Shown one piece after another: positions 27,588 through 36,913 of a DNA stretch of 56,074 bases (positions within the stretch are counted from its first letter, which is position 1; each line of letters opens with the position of its first letter). The position numbers and the translations under genes were made by a program. The notes beneath the pieces are model-generated. The model worked only from the letters and a program-made list of their open reading frames with translations. It had not been told where the DNA came from and ran no database searches. This DNA comes from an uncultured Verrucomicrobiota bacterium (GTDB lineage: Bacteria > Verrucomicrobiota > Verrucomicrobiia > Limisphaerales > UBA9464): the NCBI GenBank assembly GCA_903910585.1, contig CAIWAH010000248.1, forward strand, positions 1 through 56,074, written 5' to 3'.

Positions 27588-30500
27588 CATTTCGCCCGTC
27601 GCTGGATCTTCACCTCGACCTCGCCGAGATCATACGGGGCATCGGGACCGGTGGGGTCCGCGGCGGGAATGGTCACGGGGCGATAAAGGACGTGTCCTTG
27701 CCACAATGCGTTCTGTTCGCGCCAGGGATCGGTGCGGGGCGTTTCTTCGGGCAACGCGTTGAGCCAGAACTCGTAGTCGCCCGGCACCACGCCCTGAATG
27801 GTGAAACGGCCGTCGGCCGCAACTTCCACGTCGTGCCGTGCCCATTGCCGGAGCCAGGCCCCGCCTGCCTCCGACTGGTGCCAGGCGACCAGCCAAAGCT
27901 GGCGCGCTTCTTCAGTCAGGTCAGCGGGTGGCTGCGGGCCCGCGAGTTTGCGCGTGAAGGAAGCCATGGTGACCAACCGACCCCAATCGCCGGAGATCGG
28001 TTCAGACGGTTTGAGCTGTCCCACAACCGTTCGTCCCGCGGGGTCCGGTTGTCCCATGACGACGGTGGTCACCTGACCCGCCGTGACCGAGGCGACGGTC
28101 TGGTCCGTGAACAGCCGGCCCACACCGGGATTCTGGTAGAGCAGGAAGTTGCCGGTCGGCACGCCTTCGATCCGGAAAGCCCCCGCTGCATCCGTCTGCG
28201 CGGAGAAAGCCGCCGCATCCAGCGACACCGCACCGAGGTAGTGGGCATAGCTCTCATCCACCAGTATCACACTGCGACCGGACTGCGGTTGCCTATCGCG
28301 CAGCAACCGGCCTTCAACGGCGCCGAGCGGCGCCAGATGGACTTCCACCGATTTCGACTTGAGCACGGAGGCACGGCCAAACCCCCGCGGAGAAACCGCC
28401 GCCACCGTGTGCGGAACACGCACCACCGGAAACCGGAACCGGCCGCTGGCGTCCGCGTTGGTGACGAGGTTCTCGGTGCGGTTCATGAACCGGCCCTGGC
28501 CCAGGATCGCGGAATGCTCCAGACCGCAGAGCGCGACTTCGGCGCCCGCAGCGGGTGAGCCGTCCGGATTCAGCACGAGACCTTGCACGCCCGCTTTCGG
28601 GTCCAGGCGGCGCAGTCGGAAATCGCAGCGCGGTTCGCCGGCCGGTCCGGGCTGGGGATGGCCGATCTCCGGTTCGTAGCCTTCCGCCTCCAGGCGGACG
28701 ACCGGGGCGCCCATTTCATCGAACGAAAGCCGGTATTGCCCCTCGGTGCCGTAGTGCAGTTCGCTACGGTCGAAATTGGGGTGCTCTCGTCCCTCGCCAG
28801 GAATGGCCTTGAAGCGCGCAATCGCTTGACCGGTTTGGGCGTCCACCACGCTGCCAGTCACCTCCAATTTCGGATGCAGTGTCACCGTCTGTTCAGTGCC
28901 GTCGGTGGCCAGTGAGAAACGCCGGTGATAACGGTAGCCCGGCGCGTAGGCGGTGAAGGTGAGCTCCCGTCCCGGCGGCGCGCTGCGCCACTCGACGCGG
29001 CCTTCCTCGTCTGACTTGCCGTCCCAGCCCAAGGAGCCCTGATCGAAGCCGTCCTCCAGCACCAGCGTGCCGCCCGTAATGGGTTCGGCGTTGGTGTTGA
29101 CCAGTCGGGCACGCAAGGTCGCGCCCGGTTCCAAGGTGACCCGGGCGGCGTCGCCACCGGCCTCGGCCTCGAACCGCTTCGGAGCGAACCCGTCGGCGGT
29201 GGCTATGAGGGTGATTTCCCCGCGGGGCAACGAACTCACCGTGAACTGGCCCGTGGCGTCCGCCGTGGCCAGCGGCTCATGCCACGAACGGCTGATGCGG
29301 GCGCCGGGCACCGGTTCCCCGACGCCATTGACCACCTGGCCAAAGGCCACCGCGCCCGGCCGCATTACGGTGACCAGCTTCCGTGCCCGTAGCAGCCGGA
29401 TAGTCTCTCGGCCGACCGCAGTTTCGTCGTTCAGGGACACCGACGTGCCGTCGTGCTTCACGCAGTCCGGATGCTCGAACTCGAAGGCGTAGTGCTCGCG
29501 GCTGGGCGGAATCGTTGCGCAAGTCCAGCGACCCTGAACATCCGTCACACCCAGCCGAAAGCGGCGCATGAAGCCGACGCGCTCGCGGTCTTGGTCGGGC
29601 TCCCGCCAGGATGTGTCTCCGACCCCATATGCCAGCCACACCGCGACTCCGGCGAGCGGCCGTAGCTGCTCGTCCACCACTTGGCCGCCGACCGTTTCGG
29701 CGCGGCCCAGCTTGAGCGTGTAGTTGTCGGGGCGGGGATGCTGCCAATCCGAGCGCCAGGTGAAGAAGCGGTTCTCGTGGCCGGGGAAATGGGCGCCGGC
29801 GTCGAGGCGTTGCAGGGCGCCGCGCGGCAGCGGGATCACGCAGACGCCGTTCGCATCGGTCTCGCGGTCTTCCGGGGTGATCCATTCGCCGTTCGAGACG
29901 AAGTTCAGCAACACCTTCGCGCCGGGAAGCGGTTGCCCGCTGTCGGCGGCGACCACCTGAAGGCGGAAGGTCTCCGTGCCGTTGAGCCGCGGCGACATGC
30001 CGGGCGTGGGGGCGGGAAGCGGTGCACTGGCCGAAGATGGTTTCTCCGCCGAGCTGACTGAAGCCATCGCCCGATCGCCTGGAGTGCCCGTTGGGTTCAG
30101 GCCCCAGCGCGGCCCCATCACCAACGCCGCCACCAGCGCCGCCGTGCCCACGCAGGCCGCGGCGAACTTCACCTTCGCCCAACGCCACGCCGCCACGGTC
30201 TGTTGCACGAGCCCGGCGGCCGCTCCGGCAGAGGCGACGCCGGCGGTGACGCCGTGCGTGATGCCGGCGGCCAGGCCGACGGGCGGTGCCGCGCTGAGCC
30301 GGTCGGTGAGCAGCCCGGCCAGCGCGAGCGCCGTCAGCGTGACGCCCTGGCTGGCGAGGGTGCCGCGGAGCTTTTCCACGGCGCGGTTCACCCGCTTCTT
30401 CGCCGCCTCTTCGCTCAGTCCCAGGGCCGCCCCGACTTCACGGTGATTGCGGCCTTCGGCGACGCGCAGCAGCAGCGCGTTGCGGTCGGTTTCAACCAGC

Positions 30501-30868
30501 CGGGCGAGGGCTTCGTCGAGTTCCGGGGCGAGGCGGTTCCAGTCGGGATCGGGGGCGTGGAGTTCGTTCATGGCGACGGCTTCCTGTTCGCGTCGCTGCC
30601 GCCGGAACTCGGCCCGCTGGGTGCGGGCGGCGACGAACCGGGTGGTGCGGAAGAGCCAGCCGGCCAACACCGACTTCGGACCGAACGAACCGGCCTTGCG
30701 GGCCAGCAGGAGGAACACCGCCTGCGCGACGTCGGCCGCGAGGGCGTCGTCGTTCACCTGCCGACGGGCGGCGGCGTGGACGAGCCCCAGATGGCGTTCG
30801 ACGAGCTGGGCGAAGGCCGCCTCCGAGCCGGTGCGGGCGTAGTCGGCAAGCAGTTGATGGTCTTCCAT
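27587..30868 (-). CDS. ECF sigma factor fused to a membrane helix and a large carboxypeptidase-regulatory-like repeat region
   Basis: 1093 aa. Residues 1-100 are sigma region 2 (ADYARTGSEAAFAQLVERH; DVAQAVFLLLARKAG; LAGWLFRTTRFVA). Residues about 115-170 are region 4 with a helix-turn-helix (HREVGAALGLSEEAAKKRVN). A hydrophobic linker and a membrane helix at about 233-252 (VKFAAACVGTAALVAALV) follow. The remaining 830 or so residues hold at least six CarboxypepD_reg-like units (GQVVDEQLRPLAGVAV, GQVVNGVGEPVPGARI, GLVLNPDGSPAAGAEV, GRLLRDRQPQSG), predicted outside the cytoplasm. The gene codes for both regulator and sensor in one chain, with no separate anti-sigma gene next to it. A GGAAC occurs at 31015-31019 (minus), but no convincing -10 is seen. 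Confidence 0.88.
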   Translation of the reverse strand: MEDHQLLADYARTGSEAAFAQLVERHLGLVHAAARRQVNDDALAADVAQAVFLLLARKAGSFGPKSVLAGWLFRTTRFVAARTQRAEFRRQRREQEAVAMNELHAPDPDWNRLAPELDEALARLVETDRNALLLRVAEGRNHREVGAALGLSEEAAKKRVNRAVEKLRGTLASQGVTLTALALAGLLTDRLSAAPPVGLAAGITHGVTAGVASAGAAAGLVQQTVAAWRWAKVKFAAACVGTAALVAALVMGPRWGLNPTGTPGDRAMASVSSAEKPSSASAPLPAPTPGMSPRLNGTETFRLQVVAADSGQPLPGAKVLLNFVSNGEWITPEDRETDANGVCVIPLPRGALQRLDAGAHFPGHENRFFTWRSDWQHPRPDNYTLKLGRAETVGGQVVDEQLRPLAGVAVWLAYGVGDTSWREPDQDRERVGFMRRFRLGVTDVQGRWTCATIPPSREHYAFEFEHPDCVKHDGTSVSLNDETAVGRETIRLLRARKLVTVMRPGAVAFGQVVNGVGEPVPGARISRSWHEPLATADATGQFTVSSLPRGEITLIATADGFAPKRFEAEAGGDAARVTLEPGATLRARLVNTNAEPITGGTLVLEDGFDQGSLGWDGKSDEEGRVEWRSAPPGRELTFTAYAPGYRYHRRFSLATDGTEQTVTLHPKLEVTGSVVDAQTGQAIARFKAIPGEGREHPNFDRSELHYGTEGQYRLSFDEMGAPVVRLEAEGYEPEIGHPQPGPAGEPRCDFRLRRLDPKAGVQGLVLNPDGSPAAGAEVALCGLEHSAILGQGRFMNRTENLVTNADASGRFRFPVVRVPHTVAAVSPRGFGRASVLKSKSVEVHLAPLGAVEGRLLRDRQPQSGRSVILVDESYAHYLGAVSLDAAAFSAQTDAAGAFRIEGVPTGNFLLYQNPGVGRLFTDQTVASVTAGQVTTVVMGQPDPAGRTVVGQLKPSEPISGDWGRLVTMASFTRKLAGPQPPADLTEEARQLWLVAWHQSEAGGAWLRQWARHDVEVAADGRFTIQGVVPGDYEFWLNALPEETPRTDPWREQNALWQGHVLYRPVTIPAADPTGPDAPYDLGEVEVKIQRRAK

Positions 30869-31025
30869 GGCAGTGACGCGAATTCACCCGGGAATCCCCG
30901 CCGGAATCGGGAAACGGGACAACAATCTGGGCGGATCGGCGAGCCTTCAGCGGCCTTGTGGGCAATCAGTGTCTGAACGTTTCCCGTCCGCTCGTCCCCC
31001 ACGTAGCCTGTGATGTTCCGCACGG

Positions 31026-31550
31026 TCATTGCGCCCTGGTCGCTGCCGGGCTGTTCGCGGCGCCGGCGGCGAGGCGGGCCCGGGCTTCGTTCAGATCCTG
31101 CACCACGCCGTTATACTTCTCGGCGAGGTCATTGAACCTGATGACGGCGGCGTTGCGGGCGGCGGCCAGTTCCCGGAGCTGGGCCGCGAATTCCTTCAGG
31201 CGTTCGTCGCGGGAGGTCACTGCACCGGCCCAGTTGGTCAAGCTGGCCTTGAGCTGGTCACGTTCGGTGGTGAGCTGGCGGACTTCCCGTTCGAGTGGCC
31301 GCAGTTTGGCTTCGGTTTCCTGGGCGAGGGCGGAGGCGTCCTGCAGGCGGGTGCGGAAGCCGTCGAGGTCGGCGGAAAGGCCGGCGATGGTCTTGGACTG
31401 TTCCTCCAGCCGGGCGGTCTGCTCATGCCGAATCCGGGTCAGCTCGGCGGCCTCGAGGTTGACCTGGCGATTGGCGCGCCACTGGACCACGCAGAGGCCG
31501 GCGAGCAGGAGCACGCCGAGGAGATTGAGCATGGGCAGGGCGCGGTTCAT
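31026..31550 (-). CDS. Membrane-anchored coiled-coil protein
   Basis: 174 aa from ATG at 31550 (MNRALPMLNLLGVLLLAGLCV). An upstream in-frame ATG at 31574 is less likely because the residues between are Cys-rich and unhelpful to the signal. One N-terminal helix is followed by a long heptad-like coiled coil (about 40-160, RLEEQSKTIAGLSADLDGFR, LREVRQL-type pattern). No domain is recognised. It lies between exbD and the sigma gene; a structural or envelope-spanning role is a guess. Confidence 0.75.
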   Translation of the reverse strand: MNRALPMLNLLGVLLLAGLCVVQWRANRQVNLEAAELTRIRHEQTARLEEQSKTIAGLSADLDGFRTRLQDASALAQETEAKLRPLEREVRQLTTERDQLKASLTNWAGAVTSRDERLKEFAAQLRELAAARNAAVIRFNDLAEKYNGVVQDLNEARARLAAGAANSPAATRAQ

Positions 31551-31610
31551 CGAAAGGGAGCCACAGATGCACACGGGTAAAATAATATGTTAGGCGTGGC
31601 CGAGGCCGGG

Positions 31611-31650
31611 TAGCCCTCACCCTGGCCCTCTCCCATCCGATGGGAGAGTT
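31611..31650. repeat. Intergenic palindrome, half copy
   Basis: CTCTCCCAT and ATGGGAGAG flank CCG (31628-31648), a 9-bp stem, preceded by CCCTCACCCTGGCC. It resembles the larger palindrome at 31703-31770. Repeats of this type (CCCTCACCC...CTCTCCC) occur between genes in many bacteria. Confidence 0.65.
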
Positions 31651-31702
31651 TCCACGAGCCGCGAAGGCTTGCGATTTGTGCCCCTGAACCGGAAGGGGAC
31701 GC

Positions 31703-31770
31703 ACCCCTCACCCCGTCCCTCTCCCCTCCGCGGCGGAGGGGAGAGGGTGCCCGCAGGGCGGGTGAGGGGT
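31703..31770. repeat. Large intergenic palindrome with nested stems
   Basis: Outer arms ACCCCTCACCC (31703-31713) and GGGTGAGGGGT (31760-31770) pair over 11 bp. Inner arms CCCTCTCCCCTCCG (31717-31730) and CGGAGGGGAGAGGG (31734-31747) pair perfectly over 14 bp with a 3-nt loop. Together with the copy at 31611 it fills most of the 364-bp gap 31551-31914 between exbD and the coiled-coil gene. No gene is seen in that gap. Confidence 0.8.
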
Positions 31771-31914
31771 GGTCGGACGACCCGGGGTTCAGGGGTAGGG
31801 AGCAGGTAGCGGCACACTGCAACACCCGAGGCTCCCCTCTCCGAGGCGGCTTTGAGGCGGACGGACGGCGATCCCCGATCTGCGTCCATCTAGGTTCATC
31901 TGCGGTGAGCGAGT

Positions 31915-32346
31915 TCATGGCTGCTCCGCTACTTCGCGGATCTCGAAGGCGACCTTCTGGATGCCCGCGGAGCGCACGAGGTCGAGCACGCGGATCACGT
32001 CGCCGTGGCGGGCATCGCGGTCGCCGCTGATGAAGACACGCGGATCGGCGTTGGTCTTCTGCAAGGCGGTGAGCGCCAGCACGAGTTCGTGGTTTCCGAG
32101 CGGCTTCTGATCGAGGTAGGCGAGACCGGCCTTGTCCACCGAGAGGTTCACGAAGTCCTTCCGCGTGTCGGGCGTGGCCGTGGTCGCGGTGGGCAGGTTC
32201 ACCTTCACGCTCTTGGGATTCACCAGGCTCAGGCTCACGAGCATGAAGGCCGCGAGCAGGAAGAACATGATGTCGATGAGCGGAACGATCTCGATGCGCG
32301 CCTCGTCGTGGGCGGGCGGCAGTTTGGAACCGAGCTTGACCGGCAT
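31915..32346 (-). CDS. exbD: ExbD/TolR family biopolymer transport protein
   Basis: 143 aa from ATG at 32346. A single membrane helix follows the family motif IEIVPLIDIMFFLLAAFML, which contains the functionally essential Asp in LIDIMF. The periplasmic part has DGDARHGDVIRVLDLVRSAGIQKV-like residues (DRDARHGDVI). It works with ExbB and TonB to energise outer-membrane transport using the proton gradient. It starts 5 bp after exbB. Confidence 0.88.
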   Translation of the reverse strand: MPVKLGSKLPPAHDEARIEIVPLIDIMFFLLAAFMLVSLSLVNPKSVKVNLPTATTATPDTRKDFVNLSVDKAGLAYLDQKPLGNHELVLALTALQKTNADPRVFISGDRDARHGDVIRVLDLVRSAGIQKVAFEIREVAEQP

Positions 32347-32351
32347 GGGCG

Positions 32352-33062
32352 TCAGCGGTTGTGCGTGGAGCCGACGGCGCGGGCGCGGGCGAAGGCTTCG
32401 AGGTCGTGGCCGTGGTGCTTGGCGGATTCCACCAGCAGCTCGACGTGGTTGATCGTGCGTTCGAGCTGGGCGCGGAAGCGGTGCAGACGCCGGTTGAAAT
32501 AGTTGTAGGGCAGCAGGCAGAGGATCGCGATGCCGAGTCCGCAGGCCGTGGCGATGAGCGCCTCGGCGATGCCGCCGCTGACCTTCGAGGCGGCCAGCTG
32601 GTCGTCCCCGACGAAGTTGAACGAGTGCACGATGCCGGTGACGGTGCCGAGCAGGCCGAGCAGCGGGGCGAGCGTGATCAGCGTGCCGAGCATCCACTGG
32701 CGGGCTTCGCAGCGCTCCAGTTCGTCGGAGGCCCGCAGTTGCATGGCGCCCAGGAGCGAACTGTGCGCGTGCTGCAATCCCTCATGGACCGTGCCGAGAT
32801 GCGGATCGGTGGTGTCCGCGGTGAGCCGCAGGGCCTGCTCAAACTGGCCGCCGGCGATGGCCTCGAAGCAGCGGTTGAGCTCGCCGGCCCGCGACCGGCG
32901 GGTGAGCGACCACCACCAGAGCGACCGTTCGACCACGACGACGAGCGCCGCGAGCAGGGCGGCGAGGATCGGCCACATGATCGGGCCGCCCTTCACGAAG
33001 TAGTTCACGATGACGTTGGCAAACATGGGAGAAGCGGGGGAACCAAGGAGGGGAACGGTCAT
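32352..33062 (-). CDS. exbB: ExbB/TolQ/MotA family proton-channel protein
   Basis: 236 aa from ATG at 33062, which overlaps the tonB stop as ATGA. Three membrane segments are visible: [42 protein letters not shown] and [20 protein letters not shown]. The family motifs [14 protein letters not shown] and [18 protein letters not shown] are present. The order tonB-exbB-exbD fits a complete energising complex. A later ATG at 33026 is possible but loses the coupling. Confidence 0.9.
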   Translation of the reverse strand: MTVPLLGSPASPMFANVIVNYFVKGGPIMWPILAALLAALVVVVERSLWWWSLTRRSRAGELNRCFEAIAGGQFEQALRLTADTTDPHLGTVHEGLQHAHSSLLGAMQLRASDELERCEARQWMLGTLITLAPLLGLLGTVTGIVHSFNFVGDDQLAASKVSGGIAEALIATACGLGIAILCLLPYNYFNRRLHRFRAQLERTINHVELLVESAKHHGHDLEAFARARAVGSTHNR

Positions 33063-33808
33063 TTCCGGAGCGAGAAGTGGATGGCGACCTCGCACAGGCG
33101 CACGGCGCCGGGGCGGAACCGCCACAGTTCCCGCACGGTGCGGACCGCTTCTTCATTGAGCAGCGGCCACGAGCTGGGCTTGGTGGCGGTGGCGTCGAGC
33201 ACGCGGCCGTTTTCGCCTACGGTGAAGCGCACCACGACGGTGCCTTCCTGGCCGGCATTGCGGGCCCGCACGGGATAACGCGGCGCCGGCTGCTTGCCTT
33301 CGCCCTGGCCGTAGGTGAGCGACTGCACACCGGTGGTGGATGTTGGCGCGGTGGATTCGGCGGGCGTCGTGGAACGGGAATGGCCGGCATCCGCCAACGG
33401 CACGACCCGCGTCGGGCCCTCCACCGGCAACGCGAAGGCCACGGCGGCACTGGGTTCCGCCACGGCGGCCAGGGCGGGCGCGGACGGAGCGGCGTGAATT
33501 GGCAGCAGGGGCGGTGGCGTGCTGGCGCCGGCAGGGGAAACGTCGGGCGGCAGCAAGGGATCGTTGGTCAGCTCCACGTGGAGCACCTCCGCCACCACCG
33601 GAGGAGGAATCTTGGCGGGCGCGACCGGCCGCGGATCGGTCCAGATAAGGCCGAGCGCACCGACGGTCAGGCAGCCAAGCCAGAGCACCAGCGTGGTGAC
33701 CTGCACGGGTGACGTCTCGGGGACCAGGCGGCCGGGCGAGCCAATGACCGGCTGAACCGCCGTGTTGGCGACGGGAAAAGCGGCCGGGGAAAGGGCGCGG
33801 GCATTCAT
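33059..33808 (-). CDS. tonB: TonB family energy-transducing protein
   Basis: 249 aa from ATG at 33808. One N-terminal helix ([20 protein letters not shown]) and a Pro/Ala-rich linker precede the C-terminal TonB domain: [38 protein letters not shown]. The TonB domain contacts outer-membrane receptors and is energised by ExbB/ExbD. The start overlaps the stop of the upstream PepSY remnant (ATGA), and the stop overlaps the exbB start. Confidence 0.9.
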   Translation of the reverse strand: MNARALSPAAFPVANTAVQPVIGSPGRLVPETSPVQVTTLVLWLGCLTVGALGLIWTDPRPVAPAKIPPPVVAEVLHVELTNDPLLPPDVSPAGASTPPPLLPIHAAPSAPALAAVAEPSAAVAFALPVEGPTRVVPLADAGHSRSTTPAESTAPTSTTGVQSLTYGQGEGKQPAPRYPVRARNAGQEGTVVVRFTVGENGRVLDATATKPSSWPLLNEEAVRTVRELWRFRPGAVRLCEVAIHFSLRK

Positions 33809-34005
33809 GATTCGGAAGGCAATGCGGCAGTGCTCGGAGCGGGGGCGGTAAGTGGCGCGACCGCGGAAGCGCGACGCGGAAAGAACCGGCGCCACGCGAG
33901 GGCGAAGCCGGTGTAAACCAGCACGAGGCCGCCCAGGCAGCCGAGCAACGCGAGCGTTTGCCCGGGCAGCCCGCCGGACTCGCCGGTGTGCAGGGTGCGA
34001 TTCAA
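33805..34005 (-). pseudogene. PepSY-associated TM protein, C-terminal fragment
   Basis: Only 66 codons, from a TTG at 34005. LHTGESGGLPGQTLALLGCLGGLVLVYTGFALAWRRFF (about residues 5-42; the C-terminal helix) is the typical end of PepSY-TM iron-regulated permeases, which normally have about 350-500 residues and several helices. The upstream part is missing, and the sequence before the fragment is the end of a TonB-dependent receptor plug in another frame. The reading frame is still coupled to tonB (ATGA at 33805-33808). Confidence 0.75.
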
Positions 34006-34505
34006 CTGCCGTAGCGAACGGCGGGGCCCTTGGCGATTTCGACCTGTTCGAGGTTGAACACGTCGCGGCTGATCGCGCCCTGGTTGCGCACGCCGTCCAC
34101 GAAGATGTTGTTTGAGGCGTCGAAGCCGCGCATGAAGAAGGAGTCGCCCGAGGCCACGTTGCCGCCCTCGCCCGCGGCGAAGGTGATGCCCGGCGTGTTG
34201 CGCAACACGTCGCTGAGCGTGAAGGCGCCCTGCTGGGTGAAGACCTCCTTGGGCACGGCCACCACCGTCTGCGGCGTGTCGAGGAGCGGCTGGGTGAACT
34301 TGGGCGACGAAAGCGTGTCCACCGTGAAGGCCGGTTCCGCGGTGTCGCGGACTGTGACGTCGGGCAGTTGCGCCGGCGCATTGGTGGCGCCGGCAGTGGC
34401 GGACTGGCCGTGGGCGGTGCCGGCTAGAATCAGGCCGGCCGCGCAGGCGGCGTGGAGCGGGCTGCGGGTGCCGGCGAAGTCGCGGAAGGGGTGAGGAGTG
34501 TCCAT
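34002..34505 (-). pseudogene. TonB-dependent siderophore receptor, N-terminal fragment (signal peptide and plug)
   Basis: 167 codons. A signal peptide (to about residue 34) is followed by a plug domain: PQTVVAVPKEVF, LSDVLRNTPGITFAAGEGG, FFMRGFDASNNIFVDGVRN and VFNLEQVEIAKGPAVRYGS. Siderophore receptors have 650-800 residues; here the sequence stops (TGA 34002-34004) exactly where the barrel should start. The next bases encode a PepSY tail. This indicates a deletion of roughly 3 kb or an assembly join. No Fur box was recognised in the leader. Confidence 0.85.
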
Positions 34506-34639
34506 GACGAACCAGTCCGCACGTTGTAGCGGAGTTGGTCGGCGGTCCGCTCCCGGCGCGTTGACATTATTTGTCGGCGCGTTGTTGCCGGTGGATTGCG
34601 GCCATTGTCGGCGATTTGCCCCGCCGGGCAGGCGCGGAA

Positions 34640-36883
34640 CTATCGCCCAGTCTCGACGTGATACGAGAAGGCGTCGGTCGTTTGCCGCGAACCCGCCTTC
34701 AGCGGGCGATTATCGGGATTGAACACGACCCATTCGACGACCCCTGGCTCGAATTCGAGGCGGAGGATGGTTGCCTCCAGATCGTCGCGCACAACCTGGA
34801 TGCCGGAGGCGCCCGCGAGCCGTGCAAACTCCGCACTTCGGTCCACGCCCCGGGCTCCCGGGTTGTTCGACACCATCGGCAACTTGCGGGCTGCGTGCGG
34901 GTGGTAGATCTGGGTGGAGTGCAACCGGTCCCCTGCGTTTGGGGTGCCTTCCCACGAGTAGCGAACCTGTGCCGGACATGCCTCCGTGCGTGGGTCGTCG
35001 GCGGTGCGGTCCACGACGTGCAGCCGCCAGCCGGGCTGCGGGGCGAAGTAAACCAGGAGATCGGCCGGTGGAGTCTCCATGGCGATCTGACCGTTCGAGG
35101 CGACCGGGGCGCCGATGAAGGTGTTGGCCCAATGCGAGCCGATGAAGGGGCCGACATTCTGGGTGTTCCAGATGGCGGCGACCCGGGCAGGGAACCCTTC
35201 CTCAAACACCGCGGTTTCGCGCCGGGCGAGGAAACGGTTCTTCACCAGGACGTATTCCTGGATCACCCGGATGGGCAGGCCTTCCGGGTTCTGGGCTTCG
35301 ACGCGGGCAAACGTGGCGTCCGCGGTATCGCGCAGGAACGGGACGCTGCTGGACATGTCCGGCATTTTCCCGTTCTGCCAGACTTCGTTGATGCGGTCGC
35401 GGTCGGGCAGGTAACGGATGCGGGCCTTGCCGGCGAGGTCGCTCACCCAGAGACGGTTCTCGGGCGAGTCACCCTTCGAGGTCACGATCTGGGTGAACGG
35501 GGCGCCCCAGCGGTTCATGCCCGCGATTCCGCCGACATTGTAAGGAAAGGTGGTGGGGGCCAACTCCACCAACACGAAGAGATCACCGGGATTCCAGCCG
35601 CTGCGGAGGACCAGCTTGTCCGGAAAGGTGCGGTCGGTGAAGACCCAGTTGCAGCAGAGGTTGGCCTTGTCCGGGTCGGGATCAAGGTCGGGGAGGAAAC
35701 GTCCCACGATCGCCTTGTTCCGGTGCGGATAGCGGGCGGGTTCGCGCCGATGGGTGACGATGCCACCGGCAGGCGGTTCTGCGGGAGCGATCGCATCATC
35801 GGCCGAGAGCCAGGCCAGCGTGATGTAGGGCGCAGTTTCGAGGGATTTGAGGTAACCGTCCCGCAGCGTCGGTGCCTGCTGATACAGCAGGTAGTTCATC
35901 GCCTTGTGGGCGGCGAAGCGGTAGGTGCCGTTGCCGGTGGCCGCGGCGGCACGCTCGAGCACACCGACCCGCAGGGCCGCAGTGCTGTTCCAGCCGCCGT
36001 TGGGGCCGTAGGGATTGATGGCGCCGTCGGGTGTGATCTCGACCAGCAGCCGTTCCCAGATGCGCTGCATGTCCGGATCGTGGAAGTATCGGTCGTCACC
36101 GAGGAGTTGGTCGCCCGAAAAGGCATACGCGCGGACGCTGTCCTGGAAGTAACCCGTGTCGTTCTGGAGGATGTCCTTCACCCGCCAGAAATCCTGCCAG
36201 ACCTGACCCGCGTATTGGGTCCAGTGTGCCGCCTCGGGGATGTCCGGATACCACTTTGCGGCCAATCCCTTGGCCAGCGCCTCGGGCATGGAGCGATGAC
36301 ACGGCCCGCGCCACTCGACGGGCTTCGAGCCCCAGACATGCAGATTGCGGCAATAGTAGAGGAAAAGTTCCCGGAACCAGGGCTCTTCGGCGGTCATCAG
36401 GCCTCCGGCCATGAGATGCTTCCGGTAGAGCGGCAGGTAGGACGGACCTTCCGCGAACTGTTCGACCCAGCCCTTGGCTTCCACCTCGGCCTCGAGCGCC
36501 CGGCGGTAGTCCCGGAGCATCTCCAAGCAGGCGTCACCCCACGGGCGATCGCCGGTCTGCACGAACTTCGCCAGCACTGGCAGCAGGTCCGTCAACCCGC
36601 TCAGTCCGCGTTTGGGCCGCTTCGCGTGATCGAGCAGACCGCTCTGCTCGATCCACGTCATGTATGTGGCTCGCGTCACCGGCGTCTTCGGGATCGGGTA
36701 ATAGGCCGGGTTGTTCACGTCGGGCGCGCCCAGCCGGTAGCGTTCCACCGGCGGGGCGTAGAAGGCGGCCGAGCCGATCCGTTCGGGGGGAAGGGGAGGA
36801 GTCGAAGGCGTCTCTGCGGCAGTCACAACGAAGGCGGCGGAGAAACAGCCGAGGAATGCGACGGGCGTGCGGGTGAGCTTCAT
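34640..36883 (-). CDS. Secreted polysaccharide lyase-like protein (alpha-toroid plus beta domain)
   Basis: 747 aa with a signal peptide (VAFLGCFSAAFVVTAAE). The first half is rich in helices with aromatic residues (GPSYLPLYRKHLM, AHWTQYAGQVWQDFWRV, GPNGGWNSTAALRVGVLERAA, a toroid-like pattern). The second half is beta-rich (LVLRSGWNPGDLFVLVELAP, GDSPENRLWVSDLAG, VEWVVFNPDNRPLK). This resembles heparinase II/III or alginate-lyase-like enzymes, with RSGW and GxxxxHxD-type loops in the beta part, but a definite PL family is not assigned. It lies 30 bp downstream of the beta-helix gene. Confidence 0.7.
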   Translation of the reverse strand: MKLTRTPVAFLGCFSAAFVVTAAETPSTPPLPPERIGSAAFYAPPVERYRLGAPDVNNPAYYPIPKTPVTRATYMTWIEQSGLLDHAKRPKRGLSGLTDLLPVLAKFVQTGDRPWGDACLEMLRDYRRALEAEVEAKGWVEQFAEGPSYLPLYRKHLMAGGLMTAEEPWFRELFLYYCRNLHVWGSKPVEWRGPCHRSMPEALAKGLAAKWYPDIPEAAHWTQYAGQVWQDFWRVKDILQNDTGYFQDSVRAYAFSGDQLLGDDRYFHDPDMQRIWERLLVEITPDGAINPYGPNGGWNSTAALRVGVLERAAAATGNGTYRFAAHKAMNYLLYQQAPTLRDGYLKSLETAPYITLAWLSADDAIAPAEPPAGGIVTHRREPARYPHRNKAIVGRFLPDLDPDPDKANLCCNWVFTDRTFPDKLVLRSGWNPGDLFVLVELAPTTFPYNVGGIAGMNRWGAPFTQIVTSKGDSPENRLWVSDLAGKARIRYLPDRDRINEVWQNGKMPDMSSSVPFLRDTADATFARVEAQNPEGLPIRVIQEYVLVKNRFLARRETAVFEEGFPARVAAIWNTQNVGPFIGSHWANTFIGAPVASNGQIAMETPPADLLVYFAPQPGWRLHVVDRTADDPRTEACPAQVRYSWEGTPNAGDRLHSTQIYHPHAARKLPMVSNNPGARGVDRSAEFARLAGASGIQVVRDDLEATILRLEFEPGVVEWVVFNPDNRPLKAGSRQTTDAFSYHVETGR

Positions 36884-36913
36884 GGGGTGGGTGGGGCGTT
36901 TCGGATCGGAGGG

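Noticed and set aside
31005..31025. GGAAC as a -35 of an autoregulated ECF promoter upstream of the sigma gene
   Set aside because: No matching -10 at 16-17 bp was found, and the distance to the start codon is about 147 bp. It is noted only as a possibility.
34555..34580. Possible Fur or other operator (TTGACATTATTTGTCGG) upstream of the receptor fragment
   Set aside because: Only a 4-bp dyad (GACA/TGTC) is present and it does not match a Fur box; the -35-like TTGACA lies on the wrong strand for the receptor and has no -10 at a suitable spacing.
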